DNA from: Dryocosmus kuriphilus
Taxonomy: Eukaryota; Arthropoda; Insecta; Hymenoptera; Cynipidae
Direction of reading: 5' to 3'
Length of the DNA stretch: 64,000 bases
NCBI GenBank assembly: GCA_038277395.1
Contig: CM076189.1
Span: 233,865,918-233,929,917, forward strand
Numbering within the stretch: the stretch's first letter is position 1; each line of letters opens with the position of its first letter. The notes beneath the pieces are model-generated. The model was not told the origin of the DNA, searched no databases, and saw nothing but the letters and a program-made list of their open reading frames with translations. A program made the translations under genes and the position numbers. Below, in pieces: positions 52,436 through 63,700 of the stretch.

Positions 52436-53100
52436 ATGACGGACACGTGGTTGGATGAAAAGGGATCGGCGAGAGTAAGGGGAAGATTACCGAATGTTTA
52501 CATATGGAAGATGCAAAGTGCAAAGAAGAAGAGTAAAAGAGGAAGAGCAATGGGAGGAATGGTGACGGGAATAATAAAGGGAATTGTGACAGGAATCAAT
52601 TACGTGGGAGGGAAAAAAGAACAAACAGAAGGAGTAACAGTACAAGAGGTGAAGTTGGAAGAAGAGAGGTGGATGATAGTAGGGGTGTATGTAAATGGGG
52701 ATATGCAGGAGAAATCGGAGAAGATAAAAGAATTAATGTAAGAAAATGAAAAAGGGATTAGGCTTATAATAGGAGGAGATTTTGGGCGAGAACAGGAGAA
52801 AGAGGAAGTAGGGGAGGGGGCAGAGAAACGAAAAAAATCCAAAGACAAGACATTGAAAGGGGAGGGAAAGAAATCGTTAGAGAGCCTAAAAGAGATGGGA
52901 TGATTTATCTTGAATGGAAATATACAGGGGGATGAGGAAGGGGAATATATACGAGCAGGTGGAAGAAAAGGAACGGTTATAGATTATGTGATAGTGGGCG
53001 ACGAGGTAAGATAACGCATTAGGAAACTAGAAGTAGGGGAATATATAGATTCAGATCATTTCCCAGTAATAGTGATATTGGAGGGAGAAAAGGGCAGTGA
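52436..53100 (+). pseudogene. LINE APE-type endonuclease, broken
   Basis: 52436-52741 begins MTDTWLDEKGSARVRGRLPN and contains WMIVGVYVNGDM. After frame breaks the remaining boxes are visible: IIGGDFG, GTVIDYVIVGDE and YIDSDHFPV, the SDH catalytic motif. Stops at about 52739 and 52901 and frame changes show decay. Confidence 0.7.
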
Positions 53101-53575
53101 AAAGGAGAATAAAAAGGAAGTAAAGGTAAAAAGAACAAACAAAGGTGATTGGTCAATGGAATGTAAAAATGGGTGAGGGAAATGTAAACGAAGAAATGGA
53201 AATAATGATAGGAGAGATAAACTCTACGAAACTTCTAAAATTCGTCAATATCTTTCAAAGTGACTCGACTTTTTCCTAAAATTTTGTCAAAATCTGCAAA
53301 AGTTTAGTAATCAGTTATTTACATTTGATTATGTTCAAAAAAGAAATTTTTGTTATGAGAAATAGACCTATAGTGCACTTGTTATTTAAGTTTGTTTAAA
53401 CAATTATAAATTGTTATTGGATGACTGAATATAACAAATTCGTGTCATTTGTCTGAGAAATGCAAAGCTTTAGAGATGATATTTATACGCACATTTATGA
53501 CCTCGTTCCAATAACAAATTTTATACACCGCAGGCATGATTCGCGCGTATTCTGTGCCCCTTATGGTCAGTGGTA

Positions 53576-53640
53576 GGAGCAGTACAATAATGGCCTCATT
53601 ATTGTACTGTACAATAATGAGGCCATTATTGTACTGCTCC
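53576..53640. repeat. Perfect palindrome with 32-bp arms
   Basis: GGAGCAGTACAATAATGGCC... is followed after a single T (53608) by its exact reverse complement. Outside, AGTGGT/ACCACT extends the pairing with one mismatch. Confidence 0.95.
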
Positions 53641-53689
53641 CACCACTATCCACTATCCATTATTGTCCTCCGTAACCTACAGACAAAAG

Positions 53690-53704
53690 GAGGGGGGGGG
53701 GGGA
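53690..53704. repeat. Poly-G tract
   Basis: A run of G of about 13 bp. Confidence 0.9.
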
Positions 53705-53730
53705 GTACCGAGAAGGGGAGGGGTAGGGGA

Positions 53731-54045
53731 TTTTGAAATTTTGGGAAATTTTTGAAATTTGATTTTTTTTTGGAAATTTTAATAATTTTAGAAATTTTAA
53801 TAATTTTTGCAATTTTTGAAAATTTTTGAAAATTTTTGAAAATTTTTGAAATTTTTGGAAATTTTGAATATTTTTGAAAATTTTAGAAATTTTTAAAAAA
53901 TTTCAAAAATTTCCAAAAATTTTGAAAATTATTAACATTTCCAAAAAAATGTTAATTTAAAAAATTTTCAAAAATTTCAAAAATTATTAAAATTTTCAAA
54001 AAATTTCAAATTTCAAAAATTTTCAAATTTTTCAAAAATTTTCAG
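53731..54045. repeat. Low-complexity TTTTTGAAA / TTTCAAAAA inverted domain
   Basis: The left half is built of (A)TTTTTGAAA-type units and the right half, from about 53905, of the complementary TTTCAAAAATT units, forming a large imperfect foldback. Confidence 0.85.
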
Positions 54046-55300
54046 ACGAGCAAATATCAACCGGCTCAGTAAAAATCTTGTTAACCGGCCCTAAAAGTGA
54101 ATTGTACTGAAAGGACTCGCCACGTCAGACCTCCCCTGCTCTTGACGCTTATTTACAAATTTCACAATACTTCCTTCCTATTGCCTCAATAAACCCAAAC
54201 CTGGTACATCATTGAGTTTAGGTTTTAAAGTTTGAAAATTCGACTTCTCTGAATTTTATTTAATTACGATTATTGTAAAACCCTAGAATGTCTGAATTTC
54301 AGATTATAAACAATTTAGATTTTAAATATTAAGATCTCCATGAACCTCAAAAATTCTTAAAACTTCCAAACGGAGACCTAAGGCATTGAGCGTTCCAATT
54401 TGAAAATATTTTAACATTAGAAACCATAAATTATACAAAACTTCAAATTTACAATATTTCTGACGGAAAAAAATTTTTTCTCCACCTACAAGAAAGTTTT
54501 TAGCTTTTACAATATTCTTTCTCGTCTCAAAAATAATGTTCTGACCTTATAATTAATTTTAAATTACATTTTAGTGAGTTTGCATTTTTATACACGAGAA
54601 AGCAAATGATTTTATTTTTTTGTGCATCAGTCTATATCGTGCATTTTCATAGTTTCTATTTGTATTTCATATGTTTGTATAACCAATAACCATGTTTTAT
54701 AAACGCAGAAAAATGAATCTTTTAAAGTTACAGATTCAAATCTGTTAGATATTTATGGTATTCTGGCGACTAAAATATGTTCCAATAACAGATCAAATCT
54801 GTTAATGTTACAATTCTATATGCAAAATTTACAGAAAAATCTCTGTTAGAGTCATCTGCTAACGTAGCAGAAATAATCTGTTATATTTACAACTTACAAA
54901 ATCTGTTGATTCTAAGTATTAAAAATTTATTAATTTTACAGAAAAAAGCTGTAAATTTTACAGATTTCAATCTGTTCCCAATACCCAGTAAGAAGGTTCC
55001 AAGTAAACCGAATTAAAATGCACACAAGTATTGCAGAGTTTCAAGTGTTTTGAATAGGATAGTTATCTCGTTTTCGAAATGTGCCTTGTAATTCCTATTA
55101 GTGAGAAAATATTGCGCCCGATTTTAATCATTTATAGTTTGACAATTCATTAAGTCATTAATTAATTTTTCTTTATGACGTATTGTTAAAAATAATAAAA
55201 TAGTTATAATTAATTGTAATAATTGATTATATTAATTAATATAAGGATAAATTTTAATTATATAAAAAGGTAAAATAATTTTATTCCTTTTTATATCAGG
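54046..55300. other. Intergenic AT-rich with repeated ACAGAT/ATCTGT dyads
   Basis: Between 54720 and 54985 short dyads such as ACAGATTCAAATCTGT and ACAGATCAAATCTGT recur at least five times. No gene. Confidence 0.5.
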
Positions 55301-55720
55301 ATTAATTAAAAATATTTAGAAAAATTAAAAATTTTCGAAATTAATAAAATCAAAGTTCAGTCTTATATTTAATATTTTAAAATTGTTAAAAATTATGTTA
55401 TTAATATCTAAACATATCTTTGTCAAAAATAATAACTAATTTTAAAATAAATGAATCTAATTCATTAATTATATTTTTTAATTTTAAGAGACAAACTTGA
55501 AAATTAATATTATAAATAAATATTAATATTGCGAATGTTTCAAATATAATTTAAAATCTTTTAAGGTTTAAGAAAACGCCTTATATCTTAAACCTTAAGC
55601 CTGACAGAAAAATGACTTTCATTAAAACTTTTTTCTTTAAATCTCAATGGTTACTAATATTATTATCATTATTATTTTTATTAAATAAACTAGAAACGGC
55701 AGAAAATAAAATCTATCTAT
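55301..55720. repeat. AT-rich repeat, copy 1
   Basis: Diverged direct copy of 60220-60610. Shared anchors include AATGACTTTCATT, AAATAAACTAGAAA and TTCATTAATTA. Confidence 0.65.
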
Positions 55721-56075
55721 TTAAATAATGTCTATTATTGTTAATTATTATTATTATTGGGATGATGGAAAGATGCCGAAAAATAAAATTCCCTACATTA
55801 GAAAATTGCCGAAAAGGAAAATTTCGAAATTTGAAAATTCTCGAACTGAAAAATACCCGATAATTTTAATATTATTTTAATAAAATTTTCAAAATTAATT
55901 GGACTAAAATTTAATATTAATTGATATTAATTTTTAGATATGTATAACATTATTTTATTTTTTTTTATTTAGAGAAATCCACGGGCAAGGCCCTTTATTA
56001 CAGAAAAGTCTTAAATTCTAACTAAAATAAAAATTCGTAGCTATACGATTGTTAAGACTATTATAATAGTTCAAA

Positions 56076-58870
56076 CTAAGCTGCACTGTTATCTCTTAAA
56101 TTAATAATGTCCTTGAGAGCTGACCTAAAATGCGCAGGAGAATCATCAAAATAATCAATTGTATCGCAATAAAGATTAGCTTCTTTACAGATCCTCGAAA
56201 TAACTGAATTATGACTGTAATTAGTGCGATGGTATGGGATGTTGAATAATATACTACTTCTTGATGATCTCATAGGTACACGCAAGCCAATTTCTGAGAG
56301 TAAATTAGGACTATCTATCACGTTATTCAAGATGTTGTATAGGAAGATAAGATCAGCCAACTCAAGTCGTGCGCTAATCTTAGGAACATTGAGTAGGGCC
56401 CTAATTGTGCCGTACGCGTTCGAGTCTGATTTTGCCTATAATGTGCTGAGGTGACCAAATTATGGATGCGTATTCCAAGTGAGGTCGAACAAGTGAGAAG
56501 TACAATGTCCTGAGGGTAAGTAAATTGTTAAACTTAACGGCATTTCTAGTGACAAAACCCAGGGACCTGAGTGTCTTATTTATTACATCGGTGATCTGTT
56601 CCTCGTATGTTAAATTAGCTTGAAGGAGAACCCCTAAATCTCTAACACTTAAAACCCTTTGCAACTCTTGTGCTGCAATTATGTAAACTTGTTCAAAGAC
56701 TAGTTTTCGTTTCGAAAATGAGATTACTACGCATTTATTTACATTAAATTGCATCCCGTTTAAATCGCACCAAGCCTGCAAGCGATCAAGATCATCCTGC
56801 AATTCACTACAATCCAAGAAGGACCGAATGACTTTATAAAGTTTCAAATCATCTGCATATAGTAAAAAAAGGCAATATTTAATTGCAGTATGGATGTCGT
56901 TTATATGCAGAATGAACAACAGAGGTCCCAAGTGGGATCCCTGGGGCACGCCCGATGTTGCGTGAAAAGCTTGAGAATAACGGTCTCTTATGCGGACGGC
57001 TTGAAATCTATTGCTCAGATAGCTCGTTAGCCAGGAGAGCATGTTCGCGGAGACACCCAGAGCCCTAAGCTTTGCCACAAGAATGCCATGGTCAACCCTA
57101 TCGAAAGCCTTAGAAAAATCGGTGTAGATCGCATCAACTTGTTGACCGTCCTCTAGGTTGTTTGACAAGTAGCACGTATACTCGCAAAGGTTTGTGGTCG
57201 TAGACCTCCCTTTCCTAAAGCCATGCTGCTCATCTATAAGAACGTTGGCTGAAGCTAGAGATAGTTTATCATGTACGATACTCTCAAAAATTTTAGGAAT
57301 TACACTAAGGATTGTTATTGGTCTGTAATTCTTGACATCGTTCCGATTACCATCTTTGTGGATAGGAATGATAATACCATTTTTCCAAACTGACGGGAAG
57401 AGCCCGTGAATAATTGATTTATTAAATATTATTTGAAGCGGTTCGATTAGGGTGAGACAGCATGACTTTATTACAGAAGAGGGAACACCATCAGGACCGA
57501 CACCCTTATTCACATCGAGGTTCATTAATTTTACTTTGATATCTTCTGCTGCTATTTCTACAAAGGAAAAATCAATAACGTCAACTAGGGAAGTTTGAAA
57601 TTCAAAATCTGTTGGGATAGTGTAGACTGCATTGAAATAATTAGAAAATAGTTTTGCGATGGATTCGTTCGTATCGGCGTGTTCATCCCCCAAGTACATT
57701 TGGCTAGGTATATCATTGTTGTGCTTAATCGAATTAACATAAACCCAGAAACGTTTCGGGTTGCAAATAATAGAATTTTCAGTTCTTAACATGTAATCGC
57801 TGTAACATTGGTCGGACAATTCACTGCTCAGTACTCTTAGATGTGAGAATCGCGTGTAGTCGTTTAAATTACGTGTGCGTTTATACGTTGCGTGAGCGGC
57901 CTTTTTAGCTAATATTAAATTTATTAGGTCTCGACTAAACCATGGCGGAAAGCTAGAAGTTTTAAAGTTTTTAACAGGCACAAAATAGTCGAAGGCTAGA
58001 TACAGATGAGAATAAAAAATGTCAACAGCTTCATCTACGGTTGCAGTCATCAGTAAACTTGACCAGTAAATTTCAGTTAAATAAGTACAGATCGCAGAAA
58101 CATTAGCATTCTTAAAATCAGGTGGAGTATTATAATTCAAACTAGTATTAGCTTTGATTGAATCACTCTTAATGATTAGATCAAGAATTAGAGGAGGGTG
58201 GTAATCATCAACAGGTAGTAGGGGATCAATAGCCACGCGACATTTCTCTGGTTTTTGATTAGTAAAAATGAGATCCAACAAGGAACCGTGAACGTTGAAA
58301 TTGTCATTAATTTGGGTCAAATTTAAAAAATCTAAAGAATCAGAAACAATGTTCGCGAAGTCAGATTGTAATCTGGACGAACCAGCCTTTGCTGAGCAGC
58401 TAGGGAAGCAATTAGAAACATCTTTCAAGATCACACAAAAATCAATATATATGTTAATGCCAGAGTTTGGAGGGATATAGAAAGCACCTAGAATGTGTGT
58501 TATAGAGCCTACTGTAAGGTTTACAAGTGTGTGCTCAACTGTCTTGATAATAGAGGGAATGTGAATACAACCCAGACTGTGACGGGTGGCCATTAATACC
58601 CCTCCTCCACGTTCGCACTCGCTTGACAATTTGCAACGATCTCCACGGAAAAGGTCAAAACCTGTGAAGCCTAATTCTGAAAAATTAATATTTTTATTTA
58701 ACCAAGTCTCCGTCAAAACAATAACATTGTTAGAAATCAGAGGAATGGCACTGCGTAACAAATGTAGTTTGGTTCGTACGCCCCTGACATTCTGGTAGTA
58801 TATCTCTAAGTACAAGCCGCTCCTACTTATACCAACGCAATTCAAAGAGAGGTTACTGACACTACTTTGC
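56076..58870 (-). pseudogene. CR1-like ORF2: endonuclease and reverse transcriptase, C-terminus shifted
   Basis: The long frame starts before 58870 and runs to 56401. It contains the APE endonuclease (YYQNVRGVRTK near its start, VLTETWLN, SLLDLIFTNQ, PVDDYHPPLI) and a full RT (GVGPDGVPSSVIK, HGFRKGRSTTTNL, YTDFSKAFDRVDH, SGVPQGSHLGPLLF, LLYADDLKLY). The C-terminal part is in another frame at 56076-56360 (LIFLYNILNNVIDSP). The switch is at about 56401. Apart from that the catalytic boxes are intact, so this copy is the best preserved LINE here. The start codon is unclear: the in-frame ATG at 59163 lies inside ORF1, which is read in another frame. Confidence 0.9.
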
Positions 58871-58883
58871 GAATTATCCACTG

Positions 58884-59915
58884 TTAAGATTTGCGCGCGT
58901 GCTGTATCGGGAATGACGTTGAATTCATGCGTTGAGCCATTTTCTTCACTACTGGTATCCCTTGGCAGAAAATCAGCTTGAGATCCTCCTCCCCTCCCTG
59001 GCGGCGGGTCTCCAATGGAGTTTTTATTTTTGAGATCTCTTGCAGCTGAATTTTGGTTTTGTCGAATGCAAGCCAGAGATCTTTTAGTTTCATATCGTTC
59101 GAGGATTTTCTGTGCTCTAGGAATGCGTGAAGCAACGCATGCGCTGACTCTTTCGTCTCGCACACTATTTTGACAGGTCGAAGCTTTAGTTGTTGCTGCG
59201 AAAATACTCCGAATCTGAATGTTTTCGTGATTTTAACTTTATCTGGGATAACGCCCGAAAAAAATTCTTTAATAACAGAGGAGGGAGTTACTATAGAAGC
59301 AGTGTTGTTCGAATTGGGGATCGCATGCTCAGGGAGACCAAAAAGAATCAAGCTTCTTTTTTTAGCATTCCTTTGCTCTAATTCTTGCATGCATTTTTGA
59401 ACAACCGTAACCTCATCTACTGATTGTGATTTTGACCTAGTATTTTGAGATTCAAGATTATTGATCCTACCTTTTGCAGCCACAATTTGTTTCGACAGAT
59501 CCTCAACAACTTTTTCTGTTGTTTCAACTCTGACAATAACATTGTCAATCCTAGAGGACAGACTGTCGATTTTAGTTGAGAGATTAGCTACAGATGTAGA
59601 AACTTCCTTCAGTTGGGGTTGAAAACCGGTGAGTGCATTATTGAAGACCCTTTCTAAGTCCTGGATGGTGACGAAATTTGTCTGGTCAGTTGGAACAGGT
59701 GACCGTTGACGCGGAGCACAACACCTAGAATATGCTCCGTTTTCAAGGAGCCTGATACTCTCTGCACATGATGGATGGTAGGGGGTATTACACTTAGTGC
59801 AAAAAACCGCGTCTACCACTTTTGAGCTGCACCCGCGGCAGATAACTTCAGTTTGGAGAGTTTTTATCTCTTTTAGTCCACCGGAAGCCATGATGAGAAG
59901 AACGCGATCATACAA
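58884..59915 (-). CDS. CR1-like ORF1 with PHD-type zinc finger
   Basis: An intact 343-residue frame. Near the N-terminus ICRGCSSKVVDAVFCTKCNT plus PYHPSC gives a C4HC-type finger (CX2C, CX2C, H, C). A coiled coil follows (repeated SSRIDNVIVRVETTEKVVED-type heptads), then an RRM-like core (RSLILFGLPE, VKITKTFRFG, RPVKIVCETKESA). The C-terminus has a basic GGEEDLKLIF block typical of such ORF1s. It would bind the element RNA and form multimers. The ATG at 59915 is followed at once by the finger region, supporting this start. Confidence 0.87.
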   Translation of the reverse strand: MYDRVLLIMASGGLKEIKTLQTEVICRGCSSKVVDAVFCTKCNTPYHPSCAESIRLLENGAYSRCCAPRQRSPVPTDQTNFVTIQDLERVFNNALTGFQPQLKEVSTSVANLSTKIDSLSSRIDNVIVRVETTEKVVEDLSKQIVAAKGRINNLESQNTRSKSQSVDEVTVVQKCMQELEQRNAKKRSLILFGLPEHAIPNSNNTASIVTPSSVIKEFFSGVIPDKVKITKTFRFGVFSQQQLKLRPVKIVCETKESAHALLHAFLEHRKSSNDMKLKDLWLAFDKTKIQLQEISKIKTPLETRRQGGEEDLKLIFCQGIPVVKKMAQRMNSTSFPIQHARKS

Positions 59916-60130
59916 ACACAGAACACTAGTACCGTCAAATTCAAAAATGTCAAATTATGACTGAAAACATAAATCACGGGTCAAATCAAGATACTTTATC
60001 GATAAAGAACAGGATCCCGCACACGAGTACAACTATCTCTGCTTTTTAAATGAAATCTAATTAATATTAAAGTAAGGATAATCAGGAGCACACACGACAC
60101 GTCTTGACTGGGCAGCGGCCATATTAAAAA

Positions 60131-60219
60131 CTTTTTTTTAGTAATTTTAAAATATTAAATATAATATTAAATTTTAACTTTTATAAATATTTTATAATAC
60201 TATTGTATCAGGACTAACT
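60131..60219. other. Junction after CR1-like LINE
   Basis: Short AT-rich sequence with poly-T. No feature. Confidence 0.4.
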
Positions 60220-60610
60220 AAAAATATTTATAAAAATTAAAATTTTAGAAAGTAATTGAGTTAAAATTTAATATTTAATTTAATATCTTAAAATTATTTA
60301 AAAGTGAGCTTCAAAAATGATATACTATTCATTCCTAAAAATATCTTTTTAAAAAATAACATCCAGTCTTAAAATAAATAAACTTATTCATTAATTAAAT
60401 TTTTTAATTTCAAGGAACGAACTTTTAAATAAATATTATAAAATAATTTTAATACTAAAAATATTTTTAATATAATTTTAAATTATTTAAAGCTGAAGAA
60501 AAATTCTTTAATCTTAAGCTTGAGAGAACAATGACTTTCATTTTAAAATTTGTTTTAAAATTTAAATTATTATTATTATTATTATTGCTATTATTTAATA
60601 AACTAGAAAG
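60220..60610. repeat. AT-rich repeat, copy 2
   Basis: Diverged direct copy of 55301-55720, on the other side of the CR1-like LINE, with (ATT) microsatellite growth at 60570-60590. Confidence 0.65.
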
Positions 60611-60719
60611 GACAAAAATGACAAAAAAATACCGAAAATAGATAAAATGAAGTAAAATTAGTTATCAAAAAATAATAATGCTTAAAGTGGCGTTGCCAAC
60701 CCTTCCCCGTGTACGCGGG

Positions 60720-63700
60720 ATGGCCCTGATTACAGAAAACGATTAGCCGCTATTATTGTTAACGCCCAGAAAACTCCGGACTATGCGGCAGGTGCTCAGC
60801 AGTATCGCCTTCTGTATAAGATATAAAAATTTCCCAGCTCCCAGGTCTTCCGAGTGCCGGATGCATCTCGCGTGTACGTTCCCTGTGGAGGAGACCACGA
60901 CCGGGTGAATGGTGACCTTCTTCACCCTCCACACGGCCATGATCTCCCGCCTCAAACTGCTCATATTTCTGGATCTTCTCAGTATATCGAAGTTGAATGT
61001 TGTTGTTTAAGGGAACACTGATGTTAATAATTCTGACATGGTCATCGCATTTGTTCCACCAAAGGACTTCCGGTCGATTATGCCTGACTAGATGGTCCAT
61101 CAGGATAGTCCAGTCCCAGTAAAGGAGATGATGTTCGTTCTCTAGTACTCTTACCGGGGAGTATTTGTAGTAACGCTTACTCTCCTTTAAAAAACCAAGA
61201 TTCCGTGCAATCTGTTGGTGGATAATCCCAGAAGCATCATTGTGTATGCGGGTATATTCTTGCGAAGCAAGCATCGTAAAGCCATCAATGATGTACTCGA
61301 TCGTCCCATGTGGATTTCCACAGAGGCGGCACTTATCAATAACCGCCTGAATATTGACGACGTGCTTTTGGTAATTCCTCGTATTCATTACTCCATCCTA
61401 TATAGCAATAACGGACCCCTCCGTCTCCGGAAACAGTTCTCCCCGCTTTAGCCAAAGGTTTGAAGCATGGGTATCCAAGCATGGAAGATCTATTATTTGA
61501 GGGTGCTTTCCATGCAGCTGCTTACCTCGCCATTGAGCATTAAGATTTTCAACAGTTAGGTGTCCAATTTTTTGGTAAACAGCAGCTGCAAGCTTCAGAG
61601 GAGTGTACAGGTTTACTCTACAGATGTAGTCGTAGAGTGATATTCGTCCTGTTTAGGAAGTATCCGCGGAGCTGTGTAACCTGTGAGTCACAAAGCCGTC
61701 AAACATCCAAAATCCCTCTGCCCCAAGCTTGGGTGGCAGGACCATTCTATCCACAGCCATCCTCACGTGATGCATCCGATGTTCAGTCATTTTTATGCGG
61801 ATGATTCTGTTTAGAGCCTCCAGATCTGTTTTAGACCATAATATTAACCCAAAGGATTATGTTAGGAGAAGAATAGCAAACGTGTTGATTGCTTTGTGTG
61901 ATGTTTTTAGCACTGGACTAGTAGACATGATCGAATTCAGTCTTCTCGAAAAGGAAGTCTTAAGTGCCTCTTTTATTGCAGACTGGAGTGGCCCCCTTGC
62001 CTGCAATACGCCGAGGTACCCATACGACTCCTCAACAATCATCCACTGTATCAGATCCTGATCTTCCGCTTCCAGTGAAGTGTTCGTCTCTCCACGGGAT
62101 AAATGAAGTTTCCTGCATTTATCCAGCCCCAGAGTCATCCTGATATCATTGGAAAACTGCAGTAAGATGTTGAGAGAACTTTGCAGTTTGGACTTTGAGC
62201 CAGCATAAACCTTTAGGTCATCCATGTATAGAAGGTGAGTCAGCTGAGATTCAGCCACTCCCGCCATAATTTTAAACCCATAGGACGTGTTGTTTAGGGT
62301 CCTACTCACAGGGTTTAGGGTCAAACAGAAGCATAATGAACTGAAACAGTCACCTTGGAAGATACCTCGTTTAATTGCCAAGGACTGAGTGTCCCTCGCA
62401 GCACCACGACTAAAACACCTGATTTTCGTGCACCATGTGCTCATGGCGTGATTCAAAAGTTGAATGACGGATGGACTGATCTTATATATCCTGACGACCT
62501 CAAGTAAATAGTCGTGAGGCACCGAGGGAAAAGCTTGCTTATACATAGTCCATATAGGCCATGTGTAAATTACGTTGGTGGTGCTTTGCATGTAGCACGA
62601 CCGCAGTGTCAATTGTGACCAAATCCTTACAACCACGGGCGCCTCGATAGCAAACGTTTTGTTCTTCTGTGAGGACGTTGTTCTCCGCACAGTGTTTATA
62701 CATAGATGCCTTCGTATATAATGGCCGTGAGACACTTGCAGAGTGTGGAAAGACAGAAAGTTGGTCGATAGTCCCTAGGAATATTAGGATCTGGTTTCTT
62801 AGGTATCATGTACATGACTCCCTCAGTCATGAAGGAGGGCATAAGTTCTGGATTCTCTAAGATGGCCTGAAGAGCGCCCGCAAGGGCGGGGTGCAGAGTC
62901 ACCACCAGATATTTGTACCAGAAACTGTGCACCTCGTTCAGACCAGACGCCTTCCAGTTCTTAGCCCTCTTTAGGATGCGTGTTACCTCAGAAGTTGTGA
63001 TAGATTATCCATCGCACGTGGTTCTGAAACTCTCTCCTTTTCGAGTTTAAGCCAAGGCGTGACCAAGTTACTGGACACTTGATTACCCCAAATACCTGAA
63101 TAATATCTACATCTCTTCAGCACTCGGGGTTTCAGAAAGTTTACGGTGAAACTTTTTTTCGTTTTGTAGGAAGGTCTTGTTGTCATTACTTCTCACGGCA
63201 GACCCCTTGTAGTATCGCAGACGTGCTGACAAGACCATAAGCCTCTACCTAAGGTAGTCAATAACTTCGTCCAAGTCCTTAGATATTCTTGAAATGATGT
63301 TAAGTGGACGAAGGATTTCCTCTACGTGGTAAGTCAGTTTCTGTGATCGATTGCCATTTCGAAATTGGTATAACCGACCAAGTTTGCCTCTTATTTTGCT
63401 GACCTCGTTTTGAAGACTAAGCTTCCATGGAGGATCTGACTTACTTCTGGGGAAGTAGATGTTCTTTCTCCGGGGCTTAATTTTGATGCTCATGATCTTG
63501 GCACACGCGATCACAGCGCAATATTCAAGAGTCTGTAACGGCTGCAAGCTCATGTCTTGACGCAGGTACAGAGGCAATACGTCATTGTTCAAGCTGCCTA
63601 CTGACCGCAGAAGGCTGTTATTGACCCTAAACTTCAGGATACCAACTCTTTGGGATGCTTCCTGTCCCGCAAACTCTATGATGGCATCAGTGAAGTACCC

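Larger units (their letters stand above)
50105..53222 (+). mobile_element. AG-rich LINE, 5' part (ORF1 and endonuclease), split by a mariner
   Basis: A plus-strand purine-rich stretch resumes unchanged on either side of the mariner. It holds an ORF1 coiled coil and the APE endonuclease but ends before the RT. Loss of the 3' side is unlike normal 5' truncation and suggests deletion. Its purine-rich Lys/Glu-coding style matches the LINE at 9259-11091. Confidence 0.75.
55945..60130 (-). mobile_element. CR1/Jockey-like LINE, nearly full length
   Basis: A minus-strand non-LTR element with a PHD-finger ORF1, ORF2 with endonuclease and RT, and an A-rich tail (AAATAAAAAAAAATAAAATA) at its 3' end (55943-55974). 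The 5' limit is approximate. PHD-type ORF1 fingers are known in CR1-group elements. Confidence 0.85.
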
